NCBI GenBank assembly: GCA_021399435.1
Contig: JAJTUP010000051.1
Location: 124,001-188,000, forward strand
Origin: Diaporthe sp. PMI_573
Taxonomy: Eukaryota > Ascomycota > Sordariomycetes > Diaporthales > Diaporthaceae
Direction: 5' to 3'
Length of the DNA: 64,000 nucleotides
Shown in pieces: positions 31,398 to 42,797 of this stretch (position 1 is the stretch's first letter; every line of letters starts with the position of its first letter). The notes beneath the pieces are model-generated. The model searched no databases, was not told the origin of the DNA, and worked only from the letters and a program-made list of their open reading frames with translations. The translations under genes were made by a program, and so were the position numbers.

Positions 31398-32104
31398 GGT
31401 GGTATCATGTAACTATGGGTGTTCAAACGAGAGACTAAGTAGGTTGAACTTACTAGGAGGGGTAATTGCCAGCCAACGTCCGCCCACCCAGTACAAAAGT
31501 TTGGCGGCATACACCACTAGAAAAAGGGTACCCTGCCAAGACTAAAAAAAGCCTATATACTTTAAGCTACTTTAGCCCTCTAGCCCTCTGGCCTGGTGCT
31601 CCCAGAGGCAGTGGATGGGGGGAAGCAGGGGGAAGGTCACGGAAGGAGTTCGGAGGAGATAGAGCGACCCTCCAGACCCTTTCCGTGCTTGTATCAGAAT
31701 CGCGGTAGAAGTTGGCTTCCCATATACCGAGGCTTATTGAATGATCAAGAGCTTCATTCCCGGAAAACTACGTCGTGTATCCCAAGGGTGGGAGTAGTAA
31801 GCGTCCACAATACAGATCAGTCAGGTGTGACCTCCATATGTTGATTCCGGGAGACGGAGGTTCACTGGAGTTGGAACTCTGGGCGATATGAAACTTCGAC
31901 TGTAAATTGGCCGCTGGATGATGCCATTCTGCCAGCGATACACAGAGGCTACCTGGTATGAAAAGAGCCTGTTGAACTTTTGTCATGATGACGCCAGTCC
32001 CATAAGTCCCGAACCACTCATAAGGAAAATTCCAATTAAACCGTAGGATTATGTATTCATCCTCTGCCAATATCCCACCTTCCCCACTTCATTACGCCTA
32101 CCTA
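31398..32104. other. Intergenic, P450 promoter region
   Basis: AT-rich, with a CCCTCTAG/CCCTCTGG-type duplication near 31576-31592. No exon recognised; the minus-strand frame at 31768-32070 lacks an ATG. Confidence 0.45.
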
Positions 32105-34330
32105 TCAAGGGGAAATAGCAAGCTCCACCGTACTCTCCGACACGGTCGGGCTCGTGCCAGCCGGGATCGGCTCCGGCACCTTTGACTTCCACGCCTCCCC
32201 CAGTGCGAGCTCGTACAGGTCCAGCTCCTTGGGCGCGCCGCCGCTGAAGAAGGGGATGTCCTCCAGGATGGACTGCATGCAGCTGTTGAGCTCAGGAGTG
32301 TTCCGGGTCGAGGTGTAGACGATGCCCAGCGGGGCGAGGATGACCATGATGCGGTCCTTGGTCGTCACCAGGTTCTTGTACAGGGACGGGATCAGCCGGA
32401 ACGCCTCGAGCGCCGGCTGGCAGATGAACCTGGCCTCGTCTGGGAGCAGCAGGGGGGTCGACGGGTGTCCCGCGGCGGCGTAGCGGATGTAGTCCATGTC
32501 TTCGAATGACAGGCGTGGCGGGTTGTGCAGCTCGCCCATCTCTAGGAGGTCCTCCAGCTGGAGCAGGTAGAGGAGGGCGGCGTTGTATGTCAACATCTCC
32601 AGGGCTTGCTGGGTGGTATCGAACTCGATCATGGTGGCGAGTTGGTCCCTAAAAACGGGCGTCTCGATGCTATCAAGTTTGAGGTTGGACGGGACCTCGC
32701 GGGCCACATCCGGGTATAAGCAGTTCCACTTCCACCGCCAGGTTCCCAGCGCCTCCCTCAGCTCACCGACCTTCTGGTGAAAGGAGGCCTTGGTCGTGGG
32801 GGAAATGGGCTGCTCCGAAGCCGCCATGTCATTCACCAGGCCGGGCATGTCAGCCATGATGTCGATGAGACTGTCCAGGGCCGTCTTGGGCACCTTCTCC
32901 CAGGGCACGGTCTTCCATTTCCTGTCCTCCAGAAACGTCCTCCGACGTATCGCAAAGGACTGGCAAATCTAGATAACAGAATCAGACAGGGGCACAATAG
33001 GACTAGTGGAAATTGGATGGACGCCACGTACAAGAAGCGCCCTACACGACCTGAAAGCGGTCAGCAGAGGATCCTCCTGGAAAGCCTCTGGCCCGCAGTG
33101 CTTCAGGATCTGGGCCACGCCAATGTTATGTATCAACCGCAGGTCACGGTCGATGGCAAACTAAGAATACGACCCGAGTCAGCCAACTGGATTCGCACAG
33201 GGTCGCACAGGGACAGGAAGATGGGGTAACAGGGGATACTGTGGGATCAGAGCCGGTGGGGTCGAGCGTAAAGTTCGGGACGGGGCGAAGGTGGTGTGGA
33301 CCAAACGTACAGAGTACATGCCGAGTATAACTATGGGCACGCACAACTGGGCCAGCTCGGTCCTGGCCCCGGTCCCTCGTGTCAGCAGGGACTGGACCTC
33401 CCTCAGGCTCTGGCCGTAGAGCTCGAGGCCCGTGGACTTGAGGTTCTTGTCGGCATGGTTGGTGCCCATGTGCCCGTAGGCCAGGGCCAGACTGCACATG
33501 CGGCTCGCCGTCGGGGCAAGGTCCGCGTCCCTGGCGAGGTGGAGGAACGGTTTCCAAAAGTAGGCCCAGCCGTATGTCGCGAAGAAGTAGCTGAACGCCA
33601 TGTGCTCCTGAAACGCTGAAAGGTTCATTTCGGGCGGCGGGTCGAGCATGCGCCGAGCCTGCTGCTGCTGCTGTTGGTGCTCGTGCGCCGCGCCGCCCAG
33701 GAGCATCTTGTAGCGGCCCACGCTGCCGTCGTCGTCCTCGTCATCGACGCCACCTCCTCGTCGATCCTGCGCCCGGGATATGCCGCGCCTAAGCTGGTGG
33801 AAGGGCGGAGGGGCGGGCCCTGCCGTTGTCAAGGTTGTCGATGCAGGGGCTGTTGGCGGTGCTACGATGCGGGCTAGCCTCTGCGAGCCCTCCGGTTCGG
33901 TCACGACGACGAGGGATTGCATGCGCAGGCCGAGATCGTATCCCTTGCAGGCATATCCGGATTTGAGGCACCGGAGACATGAGGGGCGCGTCCGGTCTGT
34001 AGTCAGGGACACAATATGACGAGTCAGCGACAAATAGATGGAACAGATGGGCCGATAGACAGATAGACAGCCCTCTCGACGAAAGTACCGTAGGATGGCC
34101 CGACAGGATGGATGACGACGGTGGTGCACACACCCCCCCCCCCGCGGAGGACATGAGATTAAGATGTTCCATCACTATCCCCCTCCACCATCCATCCATC
34201 CTTTCTTAAACATCATACTCCTCCTCCTCCTCAAAAACCCCATGGGCAGACGCTGAGACGCATACGCACCGCACTTTATTCGTCGCTTCCGGCAGGTGTG
34301 GCAGTACCCGCTGGTCGGCGGACGACCCAT
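32105..34330 (-). CDS. Zn(2)Cys(6) transcription factor
   Basis: Four exons: 34330-34270, 33996-33311, 33160-33032 and 32968-32105; 1740 nt, 579 aa, in frame. The binuclear zinc cluster is split by the first intron (273 nt, unusually long and C-rich). Exon 1 gives YCHTCRKRRIKC and exon 2 continues DRTRPSCLRCLKSGYAC, providing all six cysteines. This is a DNA-binding regulator in the nucleus. A Gln-run (QQQQQQ) and a Pro/Thr-rich linker follow, then the alpha-helical middle region typical of Fungal_trans_2 factors (FSYFFATYGWAYFWKPFLH). The ATG at 34330 is the only one near the zinc cluster. It shares strand with the P450 located 0.7 kb downstream, which may be a target. No backbone biosynthetic gene lies nearby, so a secondary-metabolite cluster is not supported within the window. 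Confidence 0.88.
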
Positions 34331-35369
34331 TTGGCTCGGGAATTCGCCGATTTGCCCGGGACAGGCACCCCAAGCTCGACGGAGGTCGAGGGTCTAGCTG
34401 TCAGAGGGAAGACGCCGAGAACGAGAACGAGTCGCTTGCTGCTACCCGCTCCGCGCCGGCAGCTGTTTCTGGGAACAAGCTCTCGTGGCTTTCTCTGGGT
34501 TGACTCGCAGATTGGCGCGCCAGGAGGCCAGAAATGCGGAGTGTGGACCCAGCTCGTCCGCTGCCGCTCGACTTTGGATGCCCGATTCAGAAAAGCTCGG
34601 CCGGGCCAGACCAGGGTCGACCTTCGAAAGACGACACGACTGAGATTGGGGGTATCGTGGGGAGGCGTTGGTTGTGGGCCGTGGCGGTTGTCGATGGTGT
34701 CGCTAGTGTTGCTGTTGTTGTCGAAATATCCGATGCACGTGTGTTGTCGTTGTTGCTGCTGTCCTCTTACCCCGGCGTCCGGATGGATATTGCGAAAAAG
34801 ATCTTCCCCCCTTGGCTGTGCCAGCTGTGGCTACTGAGGTCAGCGAGGTCGAGGGACGGGAGCTGCTGCAGGGAGGGGGGACCCGTAATATCCGGACAGA
34901 GTAAGGCCTCGCCCTCAGCCCGGCATCCCCTGAATCAGAGCCCAGCGACGCCACTCAACCACAGCAGCGCCGGCAGAGCTGGCCACCAACGCTACGACTG
35001 GCCTGTCAGCCTGCCTGCCTCCCCGAGGTGGTACTCGTGTGACACAGCATACGTTAGTTCTCGAGCCCTTGGCGGCTGTCGGCTCCGACACTGGCTCCGC
35101 AATGCTCCGAGTGGATTTGAGATCGGGGCTTACTACGCATCTTCTTTTGCACGGGACATGCTCCTGCGGCGGATTGGTCCGGGCAATCTGCAAATATGTA
35201 CGCAATATATACTCAAGCGCCATGTAAGAGGCAAGTATCTACATTATTGCTGTGCCGTTGCCATCACGCCATCAGGGACTAGAACATTCGAAATCATAGT
35301 CTATCGCTTAACTCGCGGTCTATCGCTTAACTCGCGGTCTATCGCTTAACTCGCAAGCTATCGCTTAAG
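34331..35369. other. Intergenic between HPP gene and Zn2Cys6 regulator
   Basis: A long plus-strand frame (34534-35349) is open by GC bias but has low-complexity content and no domain; I do not support it. This region carries the regulator's promoter and, at its right end, most of the 19-bp repeat array. Confidence 0.45.
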
Positions 35370-35388
35370 TCACAGTCTATCGCTTAAG
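35300..35388. repeat. 19-bp tandem repeat, about 4.7 copies
   Basis: Units start at 35300, 35319, 35338, 35357 and 35376, with consensus TCTATCGCTTAACTCGCGG. The first two copies are identical. Later ones diverge (CTCGCAA, GTCACAG), and the last is cut after 13 bases. The array runs over the stop codon of the HPP gene (35372-35370), so the last codons and the 3' UTR of that gene are repeat-derived. Confidence 0.9.
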
Positions 35389-36349
35389 CTCTCCAACCAC
35401 AACCTCTCTTCGGGTAGCAGGTCTAGATTCGGCGGCACCTTGATGCCGTGTCTCGTCACAATCAGCGTGTAACCTTCGTCGTGAGCAGTAGAAGTCGTCC
35501 TCCACGGCTCGAGATCTGCAGAACCATCGCTTCCGTTGTGGTCTTTCCCCGCCTCGGGGTCCGTGGCCGTCCCGGCACGATCCCTACGCCTCTGAGCCCA
35601 GAACGAGCCGACTTCTTCCGGAGTCCACCAATACTGCGGAAACCGCCGCTGGATATTGTTGACCAGGAACGCTACAACGAACATGACAGCGGTGCTCAAT
35701 ACGACCATGGGGACGAGCAGCCACCCGATACGGGCGACCTCGTCGGCCGTCACCCCAAGCAGTGCCGTCGCGCCAGCCGGTGGGTGAATAGTCCCCGTGA
35801 TGGACATGACAAATATCGAGGTCGAACATGAGAGGGCGCCAGCGAGCCAGCGGAGCTCCTGGTAGCGTGCCGCTGAGAGCTGGGAGAAGGCCGTGTTCAT
35901 GGCCACGGCGATGACGCTGCCGACTATCTGCCCGAGTAGGGCATTGCGCGGCTGAGACAATGGCGAATCGATGGCGTAGAACTCGAGGACGGCCGCCGCA
36001 CCCTGTACCGTGGTGGTCAGTCACCGTGGCCAAGACGGCATGCCATGCACGTTGGGCCATGGCCTTGACGGGGCTCCGGGGAACTCACGAAACTGCCGAT
36101 GATGAGTGGGGATCCGGCTGACTCGAAGGCCGGTACCTGTCTGTCAATGATGGAAATCAGGGACAGCGAAGCCAGCGCCCCGACGAAGGCCCACAGCCCG
36201 AGGGCAACATTTCCCAGTTGCGGTCGTGAGTGTTTGTGGCGGTCCAGGAGGCGTTGAACACTGCTGGGTAGGAGCCTCGTCGGCGGTGGTACTAGGAAAG
36301 GGTTCAGGTAGTGGTCAAGGCTGACCTGCCACTGAGTCGGACGAAGCAT
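35370..36349 (-). CDS. HPP-family integral membrane protein
   Basis: Two exons, 36349-36089 and 36002-35370, joined across an 86-nt GTGAGT intron; 297 aa from the ATG at 36349. The family signature ITGTIHPPAGATALL (HPP followed by AGATA) is present. Four membrane helices are visible: LGLWAFVGALASLSLISII, LIIGSF..., LLGQIVGSVIAVAMNTAF and WLLVPMVVLSTAVMFVVAFL. HPP proteins are linked to nitrite transport in chloroplasts and cyanobacteria. For fungi the role is unproven, so nitrite or anion transport is only a suggestion. The soluble C-terminal tail carries VTRHGIKVPPNLDLLPEERLWLE and ends inside the 19-bp tandem repeat, meaning that the last residues may be variable between strains. Confidence 0.88.
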
Positions 36350-37751
36350 CGGTGCTAACAATGATGCCTACTGCCGCCGCCTCTGTGGTGTCGTCGGGAG
36401 GATCCCAGGGGGATATGTGTGCGTGTGGTTGTAAGTGTGCTTGTGCTATGCCGTGTCGTCTCACACACAAGTCTAGGACCGTCAATTCGGGAACAACGTG
36501 GCCTGCAAATCCAGGGTCACAGTCACTGGAGGCTCTTGCAGATGAATAAGGACTGTGCGCGAGAGTCTGTGAGAATAGCATTGACAGGTGGTCTTGTACT
36601 GCTACTCACGGCCTCTCGCGGCATCCTAGACGCGGGACGTCCTCGACTCGCCATCCTCCAATGCCGTCTGATGTTCCTGGCGTGGCCATGGCGCAGCCAG
36701 TCACCCGGGTGTAAATGGCCGTGCATGTTGGAATGACAAGAAACAGAATTATGTCGTGACCCAGGAGGCCGTTTTCCTTACGTGATGAGCGACCAGAACA
36801 GCATACAAATGGGCGTCATATTAGCAAAGAGAAACTCGATGGAAACCATTCCTTGTCATCTGACAGCTTTAGCCCAGACCTTTAAACAGACATAAAGGAG
36901 CCGGGAGTGACTCCAAACGAGTGTATCTCCGCGGAGGAGGCCAAGTCGTTACCCGAACCCTCCGCAACAACCGCAACAGCCTGACAGGACATCACTCGCG
37001 GCTCGCCTTCAGCACTCGGAGACTGAGAGGACCCGACTCGGGAGAGCTGTGGATATACTGGAGATGGCGAGAGAAAAATGCGAGGCAGGAAGAGCTGTGG
37101 GTCAAGAGCAGCCGCTGTCGATGGCCTGTGTTGTATTCTGGGCAGTGAAGTGAGGATTGGGTGATGTCACAAGACCTAGGCTTGGTCTCAGCATTAGGAG
37201 GATCAATCCAGGGGTTGGGACCGTTGCTACCATAGCAGGGAAGGCGGCAAGTTGGGGTGGTGGTCGCTCAGTAAGTCATGCCACGCCAGGACAACGAAAC
37301 AACCGGCCACATTCACTCGTATTGGCTTTAAATATCTCCTGGGTCGCCTTAGCCACATGCTTCATATTGTCGGGTTCAACACTGACTGAGATCCCCTGAG
37401 TATTTTATTCTGTGATATGGTCAGTCCATATCTGCTTGCTCGGCTTGGCTAGCATTCGGAACATTGAAACCGACCAGTTGACCTAAGCAGTCTCCCCGCA
37501 CCCCAAGGGCAGTTCCGCACTGATGGCTGGGCAGGGCTGATGGATTCGGACAAATGGGTTAGGGCGAACACGTCTGTTCTCCTCCTTTGGGATAGGAGCT
37601 CTGACAACCGACCCCGCGTTCCCTTCCGCTGCCAACATGCCGGGGTCGTCGACGTCACGAGTAACATGACAGTTCCTCGTGAATTCCTTCTCCGAACCAC
37701 CTTCTCCGAACCAATAACTGAAGTGCACATATATACCGCGTCGTGTTGAAA
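36350..37751. other. Intergenic region
   Basis: About 1.4 kb without a supported gene. Frames of 60-105 codons occur on both strands but show no domain and no splice logic. It should contain the promoters of the flanking, divergently transcribed genes. Confidence 0.45.
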
Positions 37752-38552
37752 ATGTCCACCATTCCTTCAAACATCTCGAACGGCGCCCGCGGCGTAGTTC
37801 GTGCAAGCAACAGCTGCGGGCGGCTGTGGTTCAGCACGAGCAAGGCCGTGCGTGGTGGGAGCGGCTCATTCTTCAACCTCGGCGGCCTGGGCGCCTCACG
37901 AGAGGCCCAGTATCTCTCCAAGGAGCGAGGCATCCCGCGCACCGAGTATAATTCCAACATACATCTCATCCGATCCAGCGAAGTCGACCCGTTCGCCCCG
38001 GCCCCCGGGTCGACACGGGCCGCCGCCGCCAGGGCAGCTGCTCGGGCTGAGGCCGAAGCCGAAGCCGAATCCCAGCTCGCAGCAGCTGCCGCTCGGCATG
38101 CCAAGTCCTGCTCCTATTTTGCGGCTCGCGATGGCCAGGAGGGCGTGGCGGGCCTAGAAGCCCAGCTGCAGGCCGTGAAGGACGAGCTCGCCGAGACCAA
38201 GAGGGCCTTGCGCGCCGTGTGGCAGATGAAGCTCGGGCGCAGGAGAGACCCGGCCGCTACGTCCACGGGCTTCACCCTGCTTAGCAGCGCCATAATAATC
38301 ACAGCCGTCTATTTCATTTTCGCCGACGTAAGTGAGCGAGCCACAAGGCGGCCCAGGCCGGCCGAGGGCCTGATTCAGGCTCAAGCACCCAACGACCAAG
38401 TCGATGAAGCGACTGCGCAACGGCGAAGGGATGCACCCCTCGAGGAACAAGTCCTGGCCGAGTCGGGTCTGACGTCCTTCGAAAACCAGCCTGAGGTGCC
38501 GGATATCCCAAGGAGATCTGTGCTGAGCGGCCTCTTCTGGGCCAGAACGTGA
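37752..38552 (+). CDS. Probable mitochondrial single-pass membrane protein, unknown
   Basis: Intronless, 266 aa from the ATG at 37752. The N-terminus is Arg/Ser-rich without acidic residues for about 50 aa (NGARGVVRASNSCGRLWFS), as in a mitochondrial presequence. Then comes SFFNLGGLGASREAQYLSKE followed by RGIPRTEYNSNIHLIRSSEV, a block I recall as conserved among ascomycete hypothetical proteins. An Ala/Glu-rich coiled-coil stretch follows (ARAEAEAEAESQLAAAAA, then LEAQLQAVKDELAETKRAL). One transmembrane helix comes next (LLSSAIIITAVYFIF), and a polar tail ends the protein. This layout suggests an inner-membrane protein with a matrix coiled coil. No enzymatic motif is seen and the function is unknown. 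Confidence 0.7.
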   Translation: MSTIPSNISNGARGVVRASNSCGRLWFSTSKAVRGGSGSFFNLGGLGASREAQYLSKERGIPRTEYNSNIHLIRSSEVDPFAPAPGSTRAAAARAAARAEAEAEAESQLAAAAARHAKSCSYFAARDGQEGVAGLEAQLQAVKDELAETKRALRAVWQMKLGRRRDPAATSTGFTLLSSAIIITAVYFIFADVSERATRRPRPAEGLIQAQAPNDQVDEATAQRRRDAPLEEQVLAESGLTSFENQPEVPDIPRRSVLSGLFWART

Positions 38553-39369
38553 TTGTGGGGCTGCGGTTTCAAACATGGCTATCAGCGGATCGAGTTTACG
38601 TACCGAGACGTCTGGAAGTTCAGCCAGCTGGCACGCCTTCCTTGCCACGGGGCGGTGACACAACACCATTGGGCTCGTTTGTGCCATCTCTCGGTACACA
38701 GGAACGGCACTAGCTCGCAAATTTCGTCGGGAAGGGGAGGGGGTTCACTTTTCTTTGGTCGGGTTATTTGAGCAGTCTGGGTTGGCTGTTCCCTCGTTCC
38801 GAAGCAGAGTTCTCGTGTTTACTGTGGACAGCACAAGTGCTTGACACTAGCAGGTTCCTAGAATTCCCTTGGGCCCTGGATATCCCACATCTATGGGGCC
38901 CACATAGGTCTTGCAAATCTCCCGGACCAGCATGCTGCTCGCGTCTGTAATCAGGGGCCATGGCTGCAAAAGCTGCTGCCCTCGCCGCCCACACAGAAAC
39001 CCACCAGATTTTCCTAAATCCCCGGGATCCCCGGAGAAGTGGCGTTAGAGTTGGTGCTGTTACGGAGCACATACATGTCGTATGTAGTCACGGTCGAGTC
39101 CAGAGATCAACCATGTGCTTTGCCATGACATTCATTGATCTTTAGCATCATCAGTCGACGCTGCGAAGGCCTAATTCAACCTCTGCATACACTCTGCATC
39201 CGCCCTGGATTCCCTGGGCGTCCTCAAATCATCGCTTGTGGGGTGGCACCCACCTACGGCCGTCCAGTACCATGTCACTGCACCCGATGTAACACAAGAA
39301 CATGTTTCCCTCGCCTCCTCTGCTGCCAGTGCTTGCTCCCCCCCGCCACCGCCATAGTGAACTCGCCTC
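38553..39369. other. Convergent intergenic region
   Basis: No exon recognised. It lies between the 3' ends of the mitochondrial membrane protein gene and the SDR gene. Confidence 0.45.
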
Positions 39370-40421
39370 TCAAGCCTGCCCCTTCGCGGCACCCTCAGCC
39401 AAGATCTCCATGGCACGTGCGAGCACCCAGTCCTCGCTCGGGTAGTCGGGCCCCCTGATGGCCTCGGCCACGGGCAAGATGACCGCCTCGTCGATCTCCT
39501 TGAACTTGCCGCACTGCACGTGAATCGACTGGCCGTGCCGGCTGCCGTCGGCCATCAGCAGGGCTGCCGCGCGCGCGACGGCCGAGGCGGGCTGCACCTC
39601 GACGCCGATCTTGGCCATGATGTCCTCCAGGCCGGGGAGGACGCTGCTGTTCGTCCACGTCGGCGCCACCGCGTTCAGGCGGATCGGGAGCTTGTACGCG
39701 GCGATGATGGGGTGGAGGCCCCTTGCGAAACCGTGCACGGCGGCCTTGGCCGTGGCTGTGTCGTGGTTTGTCAGTGTGCGATCGCCAACATGGGGCTTCT
39801 TCGGTGGCGCTTCTTCGGTGGCGACTCACCATAGTCTGCTGCCCGACAGCGCTGGATGCCCATCACCGAGCCATTGATCACGACGCTGCCGCCTTCGGGC
39901 TGCTGGCGGAAATAGTAGATGGCGAGTGTCGTCGTGTTCATAACCCCTTTCAAGCTCACATCCAGGAGGTCGTACGACGGCTCCTTCAGGTCGCCATTCT
40001 CATCCACTTCGGTGGAGAAGTAATCCGCACGGGGTCCGAGACCCGCGTTGGCAAAGACATGATCGATCCGACCGTGGATCTCCTTGGTCTTCTTGAAGAG
40101 TGCAACCAGGTCTGCCCATTTGGACACGTCCGTCTTGATAAAGGTCACGCTCTTGTCGGCCGACTCGGCAGGGGCTGCAATGTCGGCGTTGACGACAGAT
40201 GCTCCGAGCGAGGACAGCAGCTGAACTGTCCCCTCACCGATGCCCGAGGAACCGCCTGCGGGTTTTGAATACCTCCGTCAGTCTAGGCCGCCATGTATAA
40301 CCATCCTCTGTGCAACAATGCCATCTATAAGCGGTACACCGCGGTTGACCATACCTGTGATAATAACAACCTTGCCCTTGAGGCCTGCCAGGTCCTCGTG
40401 GTTGATCTGAAACTCGGCCAT
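39370..40421 (-). CDS. Short-chain dehydrogenase/reductase (classical SDR)
   Basis: Three exons: 40421-40355, 40255-39830 and 39755-39370; 879 nt, 292 aa. Introns are 99 and 74 nt, with GTATGG and GTGAGT donors. The first intron splits the cofactor-binding glycine motif: VVIITG then GSSGIGEG, together TGGSSGIG. The second splits the active site: Tyr ends exon 2 and ATAK starts exon 3, giving YATAK. Also seen are NADIA (Asp after beta-2, which favours NAD over NADP), FANAGLG (NAG), and SVVINGSVMG carrying the catalytic Ser. This is a soluble Rossmann oxidoreductase. There is no close hint of the substrate. The C-terminus is a little longer than usual (FKEIDEAVILPVAEAI). A duplicated 13-bp segment (TTCTTCGGTGGCG) occurs in the second intron. 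Confidence 0.9.
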
Positions 40422-41474
40422 GGTATCGCTACGACGTTGCTCTGGTAATGGAGACGTAAGGTTTTCGCCTACGAGCCAAGTTGGTACACGGGGTGGAATG
40501 CTTTTCTCTTATTAGGATTAGAAAAGCCAAGGAGCACGAAAACAGTTGCGAAGGCTGACTTTTACGGCCAAAACTGCACGAGCAGCCGTCACTTTCACTG
40601 CTGGACGGCGACAGTCTCGTCCCACTTAGAGTTTGATGGCCTCATCCCCAGTGTCGATAAGCGTCGCTATCTCGACAAACATGCCCGGAAAGGGGCTGTC
40701 AAGCTCGCCGCGAAAAGGGGCTGGAAACCAACAGCCGGTGTCACCCCCGGTAGCGCGTGGTGCAGTCACAGCCGACGTGGACCGTAGCAGATCATCGGTG
40801 CGCATCGTGCAGTGGGCGGCTTGCATGTGTGGATTGTATTACTTCTGTACGACTCAGACAATGCCACGCCATTCGAGGAGCCTGCGCTGAACCCATGCAT
40901 GAGTGGGACAGGGCACCATCGGACCCCCGTCCAAAATCCCCACAGCAATCCATGACAGACGAGACGCCACGACGGAGGCCCGGTAAACACTCTCCTCAAA
41001 CTCGAGACTACTGTGTAGGGCAGCACGGCAGGAGCCCGCACAATTGGGGGCGACATATGGTCTCTTCCCGCAGAGCCGCTCGCTTATGATGGAGATTTTA
41101 CATCGTTCCTGCATAGGAGAAATGATAGATGCCCACCCTGGCTGTCAGGTTGAATATGGGTGGCAATAAAACGTTACTCTCACAGGCCCCTGCCTTGTTT
41201 GCTCGGCACTCGGGCCCACATGTGCTAATAGGGAGCAATCCATGAGCAATCCATATACGGACCCTTGTGGACGAAGTCAGGTTTTGCGCTGAACACTGAA
41301 CCGATATTCGATGTGAGCAACGAACCGGAGAGGTCAAGATCAAGCCCATACCCTTTTCAACAGGATAAGACCAGGCCGTGCCTGACAGCAGCGTCACGAG
41401 GGTCTGCAGTATCTACCGACACTATATTCCGACGCCTGATCCCAGAGATCTAAGTGAACCCCACGCCACGTCGT
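40422..41474. other. Intergenic, divergent promoters
   Basis: About 1 kb between the divergent SDR and rhodopsin-like genes. No coding exon supported. Confidence 0.5.
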
Positions 41475-42797
41475 ATGGCACAAGCCGCCGTCATGGTCGA
41501 TCCTGCCGGCGATGGCGTCCTGCTTCTGCACGTCACCATTGCCATGCTAACGCTAAGTTGGGTAACGCTCTGCACACGGCTCGCGGTGCGTAAATGGCTG
41601 AAGCCAGAGGCGATGGGTGCCGATGATTATCTGATGTTCGCTGGACTGGTACGCTCCCTCCCACCCACCATTTCCCTCGTTGCAAGCATCTCCCATGCGG
41701 AGTGGATGGTTGACATTCAGCCCAGCTCCTGTATACGGTCACATGCTCCCTGGTCATCGTCTGTTGTTTCTATGGCGCCGGGCAACTCTCGAAAGACCTC
41801 AGCCCGCCTGTTATCATGTACGGAACTAAGGTAAAGTACCCCAGGCAATCGTCCCCCGCTGTGCCGTCAGCAGCTAATCATCCCCGAAACAAAGCTTTTC
41901 TTCATTGCAGAGTTCTTCTATTCGTCATGTACGGTTCCTATCAAGTCCAGCATATGCATAACTCTTCTCCGAATAGCGGATGCTCGGCGTCGTTTCGTGT
42001 GGACCATCTGGCTCATCATCGGCGCAACCGCCGTCGCCTCTATTGTGTTCATACTCGTCATCGCCAACATCTGTCACCCAATCACGGCGCTGTGGGGCGA
42101 GACGACCGGAGTTTGCAACCCGGTACTCAACAGCAGCGTCAGCTTCTTCTTCTCCGCCGTGTCTATCGTCACCGACTTGACCCTGGCGATCCTGCCCGCC
42201 ATCCTTTTGATACCTCTTCAGATGAGATGGCGGGTCAAAATCTCGGTCGTTCTGATGCTGGGCCTCGCTGCTTTGTAAGTCCTCTTTCAATATTTAGACC
42301 ACCTCCCAAGCCCGCGAGCCTATAAAGCTGACCTTTTTACAAGTGCGAGCTGTGCGACCATCATCCGTCTACGATACCTCACACTGTACAATGATCAAGC
42401 CGAATTCATGTTCAGCACAGGCCAGATCGGACTTTGGTCCGTGGTCGAGGAAGGAATTGGCATCTGTGCCGGATCGATGCCCACCCTTCGACCGCTGCTC
42501 AGCCTGTCCATCTTTGGTGGAAGTACCAACGCCAGTGAAGATCCAAGTCATGGCACCCTGCCTTTATCGGCACCCCATCATCGGAATCAGGGCGACCAGA
42601 ATGACGCGGTCAAAATGGAAACGATGCGGTCGCCACGGACTAGCAAGAATAAACACCGCGGGTCCACGGACGACGAAAGTGTGAAGCATATATTGAAGGA
42701 AACCCGTGTTACCGTGACGGCCGAGACCTACAATTCGAGCGATGACCCATGGGCGAGGCATCAGGTGCTAGGATGGGACAGCCGCGTCGATCGATAA
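41475..42797 (+). CDS. Rhodopsin-like (SAT4-type) seven-helix membrane protein
   Basis: Four exons: 41475-41648, 41726-41830, 41895-42274 and 42344-42797; 1113 nt, 370 aa, in frame. Introns are 64-77 nt with GTACGC, GTAAAG and GTAAGT donors; the last has a GCTGACC branch point. The family is recognised from LCTRLAVRKWLKPEAMGADD after helix 1, then LLRIADARRRFVWTIWLII, ICHPITALWG and TDLTLAILPAILLIPLQM. It closes with EFMFSTGQIGLWSVVEEGIGI, the usual seventh helix. These are plasma-membrane proteins of the fungal rhodopsin domain family, some of them CFEM-linked (Pth11-like). This one lacks a CFEM domain. The cytoplasmic tail of about 110 residues is hydrophilic. Function is generally unknown; sensing roles are proposed for relatives. 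Confidence 0.87.

Noticed and set aside
34534..35349. 271-codon plus-strand frame
   Set aside because: Overlaps the regulator's upstream region and the tandem repeat; biased composition and no recognisable motif.
39756..39829. Duplicated TTCTTCGGTGGCG in the SDR intron
   Set aside because: Two copies only; a short local duplication without clear meaning.
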